Part shown: one piece after another, positions 33,233 to 41,455 of the stretch
Layout: every line of letters begins with the position of its first letter
Position numbering within the stretch: position 1 is the stretch's first letter
Source: Sutterella massiliensis
Lineage (GTDB): Bacteria > Pseudomonadota > Gammaproteobacteria > Burkholderiales > Burkholderiaceae_F
DNA: 64,000 nucleotides
Direction: 5' to 3'
Assembly: GCF_016899755.1 (NCBI RefSeq)
Contig: NZ_JACJJC010000007.1
Location: 62,001-126,000, forward strand
Notes under the pieces: generated by a model
The model's input: only the letters and a program-made list of their open reading frames with translations
What the model was told of the DNA's origin: nothing
Databases searched by the model: none
Made by a program: the position numbers and the translations under genes

Positions 33233-34792
33233 ATGTCCGAAGTTAGTCTCGCCCGCCGCAATTTCCTCAAGACCGGCGCTGCCGCTGCCGCCGCTCTGAT
33301 GGCGAGCGCCGCCGCCAATGCCGGCATTCCCGCCGCGACCGTCAAGAAGTACGATGAAGAATTCGATGTCGTCGTGGTCGGTTCCGGCTTCGCCGGCATG
33401 GCCTGCGCCCTCAAGGCTTCGCGCGCCGGCCTGAAGGTTCTCATGATCGAAAAGATGTCCGTCGTCGGCGGCAACTCCGCCATCTGCGGCGGCAACGTTG
33501 CCTGCCCGGTCAACCCGGTCCAGAAGGCCCAGAACATTCAGGACAGCAAGGAACTCTTCATCAAGGACTGCCTGAAGGACGGCCTCGGCATCAACTACAC
33601 GAATCTGCTCGGCGTCATCGCCGACCGCTGCAACGACACAATCAAGTTCGTTGAAGAGTGCGGCGCCGAATTCGTCCCCAACAAGATGCTCTTCGAGGCC
33701 GGCCACTCCGTGCCGCGCTCCTATGAAATCAAGGCCGGTTCCGGCTCGGGCTACATCAACCCGATGTTCGCCACGATGAAGAAGGAAGGCAAGGTCACGG
33801 TCCGCACGCGCTGCAAGTTCGACGACTTCATCATGGACGGCGACGACGTCGTGGGTATCGTCTGCCGCGAAGGCTATCGCTTCAACGCCAAGCTCCAGTC
33901 CGACGACCTCGAAAACAAGACGGGCAAGACGAAGTACATCCGCGCCAAGATGGGCGTGATGCTCGCTGCGGGCGGCTTCTCGCGCGACATCTGGTTCCGT
34001 CAGGTTCAGGACCCGCGCGTTGTCCCGAGCACCGACTCGACGAACCAGCCGGGTGCGACCGCCGGCGTCCTCATCAAGGCCCTCGGCATCGGCGCCACGC
34101 CCGTACAGCTCTGCTGGCTGCAGTTCCTCCCCTACTGCAACCCGCGTGAAAAGGGCTTCGGCGTTTCCGTGAACTTCACGAACCACGCCTGCATGGACTT
34201 CGGCATCGTCGTCGACCGCAAGACCGGCAAGCGCTTCATGGACGAACACGCCGGCCGCAAGATCAAGGCCGACGCCCTCTTCGCCGTGATCGGCAACGAT
34301 GAAAACTACCCGATCGCCGTCGCCGACGACGCCATCGTGAAGGCCATCAACCCGTCCTTCGTGAAGCTGCCTCTCGAAATGGGCACCGTCAAGAAGTTCA
34401 ACACCCTCGAAGAACTCGCCGACTTCTACAAGATCCCGAAGGAAGCGTTCCTCGAACAGGTGAAGAAGTTCAACGGCTACGTCAAGGCCGGCGAAGACCC
34501 CGAATTCCACCGCAACCTCAAGTTCTCGAACGGTCTCGACGTTTCGAAGGCCCCGTTCTACGGCATTGAAGTGTCGCCGAAGATCCACCACACGATGGGC
34601 GGCGTCATGATCAACGAAAAGGCGCAGGTCATCTCGACGAAGACCCACCAGCCGATCAAGGGCCTCTATGCCGGCGGCGAAATCACGGGCGGCGTGCACG
34701 GCGCTTCGCGTCTCGGCACGGTTGCCGTGATCGACGCCCTCACGTTCGGCATGGTTGCCGGCGAAGAATTCGCCAAGATGGCGAAGGCCTAA
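33233..34792 (+). CDS. Tat-exported FAD-dependent reductase, partner of tetrahaem cytochrome
   Basis: 519 aa, AGAGG before the ATG. Tat signal ARRNFLKTGAAAAAALMAS. FAD motif VVVVGSGFAGMACALKA, then GGNSAICGG. The active-site elements GKRFMDEHAGR (acid Arg position), IHHTMGG and a substrate Arg in SRLGTVA are kept. HRPTGG is replaced by GHSVPRS, as in the protein at 15693, so the substrate probably differs from fumarate. Codon use is strongly biased to C- and G-ending major codons, which suggests high expression. The tetrahaem cytochrome gene follows after about 200 bp and a terminator hairpin; together they would form a split flavocytochrome c. Confidence 0.85.
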   Translation: MSEVSLARRNFLKTGAAAAAALMASAAANAGIPAATVKKYDEEFDVVVVGSGFAGMACALKASRAGLKVLMIEKMSVVGGNSAICGGNVACPVNPVQKAQNIQDSKELFIKDCLKDGLGINYTNLLGVIADRCNDTIKFVEECGAEFVPNKMLFEAGHSVPRSYEIKAGSGSGYINPMFATMKKEGKVTVRTRCKFDDFIMDGDDVVGIVCREGYRFNAKLQSDDLENKTGKTKYIRAKMGVMLAAGGFSRDIWFRQVQDPRVVPSTDSTNQPGATAGVLIKALGIGATPVQLCWLQFLPYCNPREKGFGVSVNFTNHACMDFGIVVDRKTGKRFMDEHAGRKIKADALFAVIGNDENYPIAVADDAIVKAINPSFVKLPLEMGTVKKFNTLEELADFYKIPKEAFLEQVKKFNGYVKAGEDPEFHRNLKFSNGLDVSKAPFYGIEVSPKIHHTMGGVMINEKAQVISTKTHQPIKGLYAGGEITGGVHGASRLGTVAVIDALTFGMVAGEEFAKMAKA

Positions 34793-34916
34793 TCGGCTGC
34801 GATTCCGGGCCGAAGGTCCGAGAGCCCGAGGCGTCGATCCTCGCGAGACAATCGGCGCCCCGATGAAGGCCTTCGGGCCGGCAATCGGCCGTCAAGCGCT
34901 TCGCTTTCACCCGAAG

Positions 34917-34948
34917 GAGCCGTCCGGATCCGTTCGGACGGCTCTTTT
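34917..34948 (+). terminator. Hairpin between flavoprotein and tetrahaem cytochrome genes
   Basis: GAGCCGTCCG/CGGACGGCTC is followed by TTTTC, 125 bp after the flavoprotein stop and 51 bp before the cytochrome start. It could terminate or partially attenuate read-through. Confidence 0.78.
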
Positions 34949-34998
34949 CACACCCCAGATTTCCCCGTTGCGGCATTGGTCCGCAGGAGACTCACGCT

Positions 34999-35349
34999 AT
35001 GTTTAAGACCTCGATGATTGCCGCCGCGCTTGCCGCGTTCGCTATGGCCGCTTCGATGCCCGTTCATGCCGGCGAACAGCTCGCCGATCTGCACGTCAAG
35101 GGCGGCATGAAGTGCGAAACCTGCCACGGCAACGACATGAAGAATCCCCAGGAGCCGACGACGGCAACCTGCACGGGCTGCCACAACACCGATCAGCTCG
35201 TTGAGAAGACGAAGGGCGTCAAGCCCACGAACCCGCATACGTCGCCGCACTACGGCAAGGAACTCGACTGCACGAACTGCCACCTGATGCATCAAGAATC
35301 GGAAAACTTCTGCAATCAGTGTCACGAATTCAAGTTCCAGGTGCCGTAA
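34999..35349 (+). CDS. Periplasmic tetrahaem cytochrome c (flavocytochrome c haem-domain type)
   Basis: 116 aa with a Sec signal peptide (MFKTSMIAAALAAFAMAASMPVHA) and four haem-binding CxxCH motifs: CETCH, CTGCH, CTNCH and CNQCH. The mature protein of about 92 residues matches the N-terminal haem domain of Shewanella fumarate reductase Fcc3 and similar small tetrahaem carriers. It would pass electrons from a membrane quinol dehydrogenase to the periplasmic flavoproteins. Its place directly after the Tat flavoprotein gene supports that pairing. It may also serve the fumarate-reductase-type protein at 36658, which lacks haem. Confidence 0.92.
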   Translation: MFKTSMIAAALAAFAMAASMPVHAGEQLADLHVKGGMKCETCHGNDMKNPQEPTTATCTGCHNTDQLVEKTKGVKPTNPHTSPHYGKELDCTNCHLMHQESENFCNQCHEFKFQVP

Positions 35350-35391
35350 TCAAGGCGCCTCGATTTCTCTCCTATCTCCTTTTTCGTTTCG

Positions 35392-35427
35392 AGCGAAGCG
35401 AGCTACCGGCCGCTTCGCTTTTTTTTG
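35392..35427 (+). terminator. Terminator after cytochrome gene
   Basis: AGCGAAGCG/CGCTTCGCT is followed by a run of T, between the cytochrome and the convergent dprA-like gene. Confidence 0.88.
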
Positions 35428-35430
35428 CGT

Positions 35431-36285
35431 TCAGAGCCACCAGACGCGTCTCCAGGGCGAGAGCGCCGCTTCAACGTCCTCAGCGGACGCGACCACGTGA
35501 ATGAGCGCCTCGCCTTCGTCGTTCTTTGGATTTTCGGCTATCCATTCGCGCGCCCAGTCGTCCCCGGCGGCTTCGTGCCAGATGAGGACGGGGTGACCGA
35601 TCGCGAGCGACGCACGCGCTTCGATGAGCGTGCTCGAACCTTTGCGCGCCGCCATCACGACGCTGCCGAGTCCGAGCGCAGCAACGATGCGATTGCGCCG
35701 CTTCAAGGCAGCCGCCCGCTCGTCGTCTTTGACACCGAGCGCCGCAAGTTGGGCGACTTCCGAAAGGAGGAGTCCCTCCTTCGCTATTCGTGCTCCAAGC
35801 TCGACGTTCATCGGCGGCCAAATGCTTTTTAAAGGTGTGCCGAGTACAGCAACGGTTCTCCCGGCGCGATCGCCCGAACGTGCGTCGAGCGCCCCTTCAT
35901 GAGCCGCTCGATCAATCCCGGCAGCGAGCCCCGAAACAATGAGCGCGCCCCGCTCGGCCAAGTTCCGTGCAAGCGCCTTCGTGGCTGCGCAGCGTTCAGG
36001 CGTCGCGTCACGCGAGCCCACGATAGAAACCGACAGCTCTCGCTCGAGAAGCGTCAGATCCCCCGTCCAAGCAATCACTTCCGGCGGATCGACGAGCGTG
36101 CGCAACGCGTACGGATAGTCATCGTCACCAAGCGCCAAAGCACCGCCTGGTGCCGGAATCGCGCCAAGCAGCAGCTCGCCGCTGATTTCTTCAGCTCTTT
36201 TGCCCGCAGCCGCCTCAATCCGCTTCAAAGCCTCAAGCGCCATTGCCGAAATCGTCTTTTCGGCATCCATTACCACTTTCTGCAT
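35431..36285 (-). CDS. dprA: DprA/Smf-like DNA-processing protein
   Basis: About 284 aa from the ATG at 36285; the start is uncertain because the frame is open to 36387 and ribosome sites are weak. The DprA Rossmann core is clear: YPYALRTLVDPPEVIAWTGDL, SIVGSRDATP, LIVSGLAAGIDRAAHEGAL, TVAVLGTPL, then RNRIVAALGLGSVVMAARKGSSTLIEA. DprA binds single-stranded DNA and loads RecA in natural transformation. This copy is shorter than usual DprA, lacking a C-terminal winged helix and most of the N-terminal SAM-like domain. It could be the housekeeping protein or a divergent Smf-fold relative. Confidence 0.75.
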   Translation of the reverse strand: MQKVVMDAEKTISAMALEALKRIEAAAGKRAEEISGELLLGAIPAPGGALALGDDDYPYALRTLVDPPEVIAWTGDLTLLERELSVSIVGSRDATPERCAATKALARNLAERGALIVSGLAAGIDRAAHEGALDARSGDRAGRTVAVLGTPLKSIWPPMNVELGARIAKEGLLLSEVAQLAALGVKDDERAAALKRRNRIVAALGLGSVVMAARKGSSTLIEARASLAIGHPVLIWHEAAGDDWAREWIAENPKNDEGEALIHVVASAEDVEAALSPWRRVWWL

Positions 36286-36657
36286 TTTTTGTTCACCGCA
36301 CACGTCATTTTCGTTTGTCTGTTCGAAAACCGTCCTTCTTCCTGCCCATTCTCCGGGTTCGAGCAGCCGGGCGCAAACGGCAGTCATTCAGCAGCTGCAG
36401 GAATCTCTGTATCGAAAAAAGGCTATACCTATTAAGTATTAAGAATTATCTTTACGGAACTCGAAAATTTTTGTTTTTTACCTTTTGAGTGGTAGCTTTT
36501 CACGAGATTTTTTGGCCAAACGCGAAAAAAATATTTTGTCTTTACAACTACACCCGTTAAGATACCGAGCGTCGAATCTCCTCAACGAGAATCTCGACGG
36601 TTTTCCGTTCTCGATCGGGAAACTCAATTGCTTTCCATGAAAAAGGTGAAGATTCAT
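36286..36657. other. AT-rich divergent promoter region
   Basis: 372 bases between dprA and the fumarate-reductase-type gene without a gene. It is markedly AT-rich at 36400-36550, with ATTAAG direct repeats near 36430. I see no clear FNR or Fur site. Confidence 0.4.
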
Positions 36658-38088
36658 ATGAAGAAGATTTTGGTTGCGGCCGCCGTTGCCGCCTGCATGA
36701 GCAGCGTCTACGCCGCTGAAGACATCACCGTTGACGTCGCCGTCATCGGTGCTGGCGGCGCCGGCCTTTCGGCTGCCGTCCAGGCCACGGACCTCGGCGC
36801 CAAGGTTGTCGTCCTCGAAAAGATGGCCATGGTCGGCGGCAACACGATCCGTGCGGCGGGCGGCCTCAACGCTGCCGGCACGACGCTTCAGGCTGCAAAG
36901 GGCGGCAAAGCTGCTCAGGACTCCGTCGAAGTCATGTACTACGACACGATGAAGGGCGGCCACTGGCTCAACGACCCGGCGCTCGTTCGCACGCTCGCTG
37001 AAAAGTCCGCTTCCTCCGTTGAATGGCTCCTCGCCTTGGGCGGCGACCTTCGCGACGTCGGCCTCATGGCCGGCGCCACGTTCCCGCGCACCCATCGTCC
37101 GACCGGCGGCGCGCTCGTCGGCCCGGAAGTGATCCGCACGCTTTACACGGCTGCCAAGACCCGCAACATCGACATCCGCACGAACACGAAGGCTGAAGAA
37201 CTCATCACCGACAAGTCCGGCCGCGTCACGGGCGTCAAAGTGAAGGGTAAGGACGGCACGTACACGGTGACGGCCAAGGCTGTCGTTAACGCCGCCGGCG
37301 GCTTCGGCGCCAACAACGAACTCGTCTCGAAGTACGTTCCGAAGCTCAAGGGCTTTGCCACGACGAACCACCCGGGCGCCACGGGCGAAGCCATTGAAAT
37401 GGCCCAGGATATCGGCGCTCAGGTCACGCAGATGGAACAGATCCAGACGCACCCGACCGTTGTGCCCAAGGTTGGCGAAATGATCACCGAAGCTGTTCGC
37501 GGCAACGGTGCCATCCTGATCAACAAGGACGGCAAGCGCTTCTTCAACGAACTTGATACGCGCGACGCTGTCTCGGCCGCCATCCTCAAGCAGAAGGACG
37601 GCATCGCCTACCTTTTCTTCGACAGCGACATGCAGAAGTCGCTCAAGGCCACGAACGGCTACATCAAGCAGCCCTACTGCCTCACGGGCGCCACGCTCGA
37701 CGAAATCGCCCAGAAGATGGGTGTTGACGCCGCCACGCTCAAGAGCACGATGGACGCCTGGAAGGCCGGCAAGGCCGCTGGCAAGGACCAGTTCGAACGC
37801 GCCGATATGCCGCGCAACCTCGACAAGGGTCCGTTCTACGCCATCGCCGTTACGCCTGCCGTCCACCACACGATGGGCGGTCTGAAGATCGACTCGAAGA
37901 CCCAGGTCTACAACGTCAAGGGCCAGGTCATCCCGGGCCTCTTCGCTGCCGGTGAAATCACGGGCGGCGTGCACGGCGGCAACCGTCTCGGCGGCAACGC
38001 TCAGGCTGACATCGTGACCTTCGGCCGCATCGCCGGCCAGCAGGCCTTCATTTTCGCCAAGCAGGTTGACGCCGCTGCCAAGAAGTAA
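36658..38088 (+). CDS. Periplasmic fumarate-reductase-type flavoprotein
   Basis: 476 aa with a Sec signal peptide (MKKILVAAAVAACMSSVYA). ATG 36658 is preferred, AAGGTGA lying upstream; an earlier in-frame ATG at 36637 is possible. FAD motif VAVIGAGGAGLSAAVQA. It closely follows the flavin domain of Shewanella Fcc3: HRPTGG, the proton relay and acid residues in TEAVRGNGA and TRD, VHHTMGG and GNRLGGNA are all conserved at matching spacing. Fumarate to succinate reduction in the periplasm is therefore likely. It lacks both haem and FMN domains, so electrons must come from a separate cytochrome such as the one at 34999. High codon bias suggests strong expression. Confidence 0.88.
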   Translation: MKKILVAAAVAACMSSVYAAEDITVDVAVIGAGGAGLSAAVQATDLGAKVVVLEKMAMVGGNTIRAAGGLNAAGTTLQAAKGGKAAQDSVEVMYYDTMKGGHWLNDPALVRTLAEKSASSVEWLLALGGDLRDVGLMAGATFPRTHRPTGGALVGPEVIRTLYTAAKTRNIDIRTNTKAEELITDKSGRVTGVKVKGKDGTYTVTAKAVVNAAGGFGANNELVSKYVPKLKGFATTNHPGATGEAIEMAQDIGAQVTQMEQIQTHPTVVPKVGEMITEAVRGNGAILINKDGKRFFNELDTRDAVSAAILKQKDGIAYLFFDSDMQKSLKATNGYIKQPYCLTGATLDEIAQKMGVDAATLKSTMDAWKAGKAAGKDQFERADMPRNLDKGPFYAIAVTPAVHHTMGGLKIDSKTQVYNVKGQVIPGLFAAGEITGGVHGGNRLGGNAQADIVTFGRIAGQQAFIFAKQVDAAAKK

Positions 38089-38137
38089 TTCTTGAGCGAG
38101 CTCGATGCGTCCTTACGGACGCAAACCGCTTGAACCG

Positions 38138-38178
38138 AACCGCTCCGCAGCTTTTCGCCGCGGGGCGGTTTTCGTTTG
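38138..38178 (+). terminator. Terminator after fumarate-reductase-type gene
   Basis: AACCGCTCCGC/GCGGGGCGGTT is followed by TTCGTTTGT. Confidence 0.8.
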
Positions 38179-38329
38179 TCTGTCCACTTGAGGCGTTATT
38201 CAGAGGAGCGCGTCAGTCCGCCCGTTTGGCGGCGAATGCAACAATTTCGACATATTCGATCGCTACAATGAACCGATTGCCGCGCCTGAAATCGGGCGCC
38301 GTCCGCCACACCTACCGGAGACAGACAAA

Positions 38330-39220
38330 TTGAAGGACATCGTTCTGCAGGGCATCGACCTTGAGGTCGACGCGTTCATGGAAGCTATTGAGGCGCTTGC
38401 CCCGGAAAAAGTACTTTTCCGCCGTTCCGACCCCTCGATGCGCATTTGCGGCGTCGCTGACGACACCGACCTGCTGCCCCTCAAAGCACTCGCCCGCACC
38501 CACCAGATCGACTGCGTGACCGTACCGGCCGACTACTCGATCAAGTCGTTCAAAGTCTGGGCGACCGACATGGACAGCACCCTTACGCAGAACGAATGCA
38601 TTGACGACATGGCCTTTGCCGCCGGCTGCGGCGAAGAAGTTTCGCGCGTGACACACGAAGCGATGCATGGCGGCTGGGGCTTTACGGAAAGTCTTCAAAA
38701 ACGCGTCTCTCTCTTGAAGGGTGCCGACGCCTCGATCGTACTTTCGCACGCCATTCGCCGCGAGCGTCTCTCCGACGGCGCTGAAACGCTTATCAAGCTC
38801 TGCCGTCGCCACGGCATCGCCACCTATATCGTTTCGGGCGGCTTCGTGCAGATTGCGCGCGACACCGCGAAGGAGCTCGGCATGACAGGTGCCGTCTGCA
38901 ACGAGCTCCTGATCGACGCTGACGGCAAGCTCACGGGTGAAGTTCGCGGTCCCGCCGGCGGCAAGATTCTCGACGCCGACGGCAAGCGCCGCGCCGTCGA
39001 AGTGCTCGCGCAGCTCGCGGGCGGCGACCTCTCGCAAGTGATCTGCTCTGGCGACGGCGCCAACGACGTCGAAATGGTTTCTGCGGCGGGCCTCGGCGTT
39101 GCTTACCACCCGAAACCCGTTCTCGCGGAAAAGGCGAAGGTCGTCATTCGCTACAGCGGGCTCGATCTCATCGCGCATCTTTTCAAAGAATGCTGGGTCG
39201 ACGCTGAGCGCATCCGCTAA
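38330..39220 (+). CDS. serB: Phosphoserine phosphatase
   Basis: 296 aa from a TTG start with GGAGA eight bases upstream. HAD motifs: DMDSTLTQNE (nucleophile and acid Asp), VSGGF, Lys in the GGKILDADGKR region and GDGANDVEM. The Glu in NECIDD and the Arg-rich cap fit SerB. It hydrolyses phosphoserine to serine, the last step of serine synthesis. About 75 N-terminal residues form the small accessory domain seen in long SerB proteins. It has its own terminator. Confidence 0.92.
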   Translation: MKDIVLQGIDLEVDAFMEAIEALAPEKVLFRRSDPSMRICGVADDTDLLPLKALARTHQIDCVTVPADYSIKSFKVWATDMDSTLTQNECIDDMAFAAGCGEEVSRVTHEAMHGGWGFTESLQKRVSLLKGADASIVLSHAIRRERLSDGAETLIKLCRRHGIATYIVSGGFVQIARDTAKELGMTGAVCNELLIDADGKLTGEVRGPAGGKILDADGKRRAVEVLAQLAGGDLSQVICSGDGANDVEMVSAAGLGVAYHPKPVLAEKAKVVIRYSGLDLIAHLFKECWVDAERIR

Positions 39221-39243
39221 GAAGCGCAGGCTGCACACGAAAA

Positions 39244-39291
39244 AAAGCCGCCTTCGGTTCGCAAAAAAGACGAATCAAAGGCGGCTTTCTT
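39244..39291. terminator. Bidirectional terminator between serB and metallophosphoesterase gene
   Basis: AAAGCCGCCTT/AAGGCGGCTTT has an A-run before and T-rich sequence after the stem. Confidence 0.8.
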
Positions 39292-39315
39292 ACGCTCTGC
39301 GCGTTTAAGGAACGT

Positions 39316-40167
39316 CTACTCGGTCGGGTTGACGACGTCCTTGAAGCGGAAAGGACCGGCAAAAGAAGTTTGCACGGGAATGAGACCGAAGAAAGTGGTC
39401 CAGCCCGCAGCCACGCCCTCGGGTTCGGCCTTCCAGTGATGGAGCGCAAAGCCCGGCGTTTCAAGACGGAATTCGTCGCCGCCCTTAGGCGTCAAATCGA
39501 TCGCGATGGGACACGCAACGGAAGGCGCCGTCGCAATGAGCGTAGCCCCCGCCGACTGCACAATCGCGCGGTGCATGTGTCCGGTTGCGAGTCGGACGCT
39601 CGGGTGCTTGGCAAGAATCGACAAAAAGCGCTTCCGGTTGCCGAAATCCTCATCCATGACGCCCATGCCGCAATGGAGCGGCGTGTGATGCGTGAAGACA
39701 ATGGCAGGCTTGGCCTGCGCGGCCGCCTCGTCAAGAAGGACTTCCAAGCGATCGAGCACGGCGTCGGGCACTTCGCCCCAATGTTTGCCGGGCTGCAGCG
39801 TATCGAGGAGCACGATGCGGGCGCCCTCTATGTCGAGCAGCTGATCCTGTCGGCCGGGAACCGCCTCAAGGCGCCCTTCGATAAAGTCCCCAAGCACGGC
39901 CTCTATCCCGACGCGTCGGTCGTGGTTGCCCGGAATCATGCGAACGGGCACCGAAAGCCCCGTAAAAACGTCCTTCACGATGCGATAGGCATCTTCGTTG
40001 CCGTCGCAGCCGATGTCGCCCGTGACGACGACGGCATCGACCTTTTCGGCCGCCTGCACGAGCCAGGGACGAATCGACTCAAGAAGCCCCGCAGAATCGC
40101 AACGCCCGAAAGCGAGCCTGCCGCGCGGTTCGACATGAAGATCGGAGAGCTGAAGAATGGTCGGCAT
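39316..40167 (-). CDS. Calcineurin-like metallophosphoesterase (CpdA-like)
   Basis: 283 aa. The dimetal motifs are in order: LSDLHVE, GDIGCDG, GNHDRR, FTHHTPLHCG and GHMHR. Size and spacing match cyclic-nucleotide phosphodiesterase CpdA/Icc and related phosphodiesterases. No signal peptide. It lies just downstream of an ABC importer operon on the same strand but behind a terminator. The link could mean that an imported phosphodiester or phosphonate is its substrate, but this is speculative; cAMP is the other option. Confidence 0.83.
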   Translation of the reverse strand: MPTILQLSDLHVEPRGRLAFGRCDSAGLLESIRPWLVQAAEKVDAVVVTGDIGCDGNEDAYRIVKDVFTGLSVPVRMIPGNHDRRVGIEAVLGDFIEGRLEAVPGRQDQLLDIEGARIVLLDTLQPGKHWGEVPDAVLDRLEVLLDEAAAQAKPAIVFTHHTPLHCGMGVMDEDFGNRKRFLSILAKHPSVRLATGHMHRAIVQSAGATLIATAPSVACPIAIDLTPKGGDEFRLETPGFALHHWKAEPEGVAAGWTTFFGLIPVQTSFAGPFRFKDVVNPTE

Positions 40168-40181
40168 AAGCTGAATCCGTC

Positions 40182-40213
40182 GAAAAAGAGCGCGCCGTTT
40201 TTTGGGCGCGCTC
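40182..40213 (-). terminator. Terminator of the ABC importer operon
   Basis: On the minus strand GAGCGCGCC/GGCGCGCTC is followed by TTTTTC, 33 bp after the ATPase stop. Confidence 0.85.
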
Positions 40214-40245
40214 GTTACTCACTCAGTTTTTTCGAGGATAGCGCA

Positions 40246-41346
40246 TCAGACGCGAAATGCCATCAGGCGATTGGGTTCGACCGAAAGACGCATGCGCGCA
40301 CCGGGCCCAACCCCTTCGGGAAGCGTCTGCAGGTTGACCTTCACGAGTTCGCTGCCCGTGCCGTCGCCCGGAATCACGGAGACGCGAACAAAGTTCCCCA
40401 TGAAGTGAACGTCCTTCACCACGACGGGCGCGCCCGCCGCGCTTTCGGGCACAAGCGACGCATCGTCGGCACGGAAGAAAACGAAGGTCTCTTCACCGGG
40501 CGAAACGCCCTGAAGGCGCTTTTGCGACTCGGCCGACAGTGCTTCGAGCGGCGTCTTCACACCGTACCACTCAAGCTCGGCGCCGTTGCAGACGGCACGC
40601 GTGCGGTTGCTGCCGCCGACAAAGCCCGCAACAAAGGGCGTTGCCGGATGATCCCAGACTTCTCGGGGCGAAGCGGCCTGATGGATGCGTCCGCCCTCCA
40701 TGACGACGATGTGGTCGCCGAGTACCATGGCTTCGTCCTGGTCGTGCGTGACGATCACGGCCGTGATCCCAAGCTCCTTCAGAATGACAGCGAGCTCTTC
40801 GCGCACCTTGTGGCGAATCTGCGCATCAAGCGCCGAAAGCGGTTCATCAAGAAGCAGAATCTTCGGACGAATCGCGAGAGCGCGCGCAAGCGCGACACGC
40901 TGGCGCTGGCCGCCCGAGAGCGCAAGGACGTTGCGCTTCTTGTACTTTTCGAGATTGACGAGCGCGAGCATGCGGTTCACCGCGCGGTCGATCGCCTCGG
41001 CAGACTCCCCGCGCACCTTGAGGCCGTAAGCGACGTTTTCTTCAACCGTCATGTGCGGGAATAGCGCGTACTGCTGGAACATAAAGCCGATGCGGCGCTT
41101 TTCGACAGGCATGTCGGTGACGTCTGCGCCCCCGATCAAAACGCGGCTGCCTTCGTCAGGCGTCTCGAGCCCCGCAATGATGCGAAGCAGCGTCGTTTTA
41201 CCGCAGCCCGACGGCCCCAAGAGCACTGTGCGGCAGCCCGCTTCGAGCTTAAGCGAGAAGGGCTGAAGAACGAGCGTCTTGCCGTAATGCTTCGAGACGT
41301 TTTCGAGTTCGATCGAAACCGATTGATTGAGATTTTCTTCAGTCAT
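40246..41346 (-). CDS. ABC importer ATPase (PotA/FbpC-like)
   Basis: 366 aa from the ATG at 41346, AGGA upstream. Walker A GPSGCGKTT, Q-loop FMFQQYALFPHM, signature LSGGQRQRVALARAL, Walker B ILLLDEPLSALD and switch THDQDEAMVLGD are intact. The C-terminal 110 residues are a TOBE regulatory domain (FVGGSNRTRAV ... VSVEPNRLMAF-type ending). Importers with this ATPase carry polyamines, iron, thiamine, phosphonates or similar. Last gene of the four-gene operon. Substrate unknown. Confidence 0.9.
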   Translation of the reverse strand: MTEENLNQSVSIELENVSKHYGKTLVLQPFSLKLEAGCRTVLLGPSGCGKTTLLRIIAGLETPDEGSRVLIGGADVTDMPVEKRRIGFMFQQYALFPHMTVEENVAYGLKVRGESAEAIDRAVNRMLALVNLEKYKKRNVLALSGGQRQRVALARALAIRPKILLLDEPLSALDAQIRHKVREELAVILKELGITAVIVTHDQDEAMVLGDHIVVMEGGRIHQAASPREVWDHPATPFVAGFVGGSNRTRAVCNGAELEWYGVKTPLEALSAESQKRLQGVSPGEETFVFFRADDASLVPESAAGAPVVVKDVHFMGNFVRVSVIPGDGTGSELVKVNLQTLPEGVGPGARMRLSVEPNRLMAFRV

Positions 41347-41455
41347 TTGTTCTGTTTTCCTCTTGCAGTCCGGCGCGGACGTGCCGATTAACAGGGCACT
41401 CGCGTTTCGCGCAGCCGGACGGCGTGGTCGTATGCGTTCGGGATCCTCTCGGGAC

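Noticed and set aside
36637..36657. Alternative start MKKVKIH for the fumarate-reductase-type gene
   Set aside because: The ATG at 36658 has AAGGTGA at suitable distance and gives a compact signal peptide; the upstream ATG has no ribosome site.
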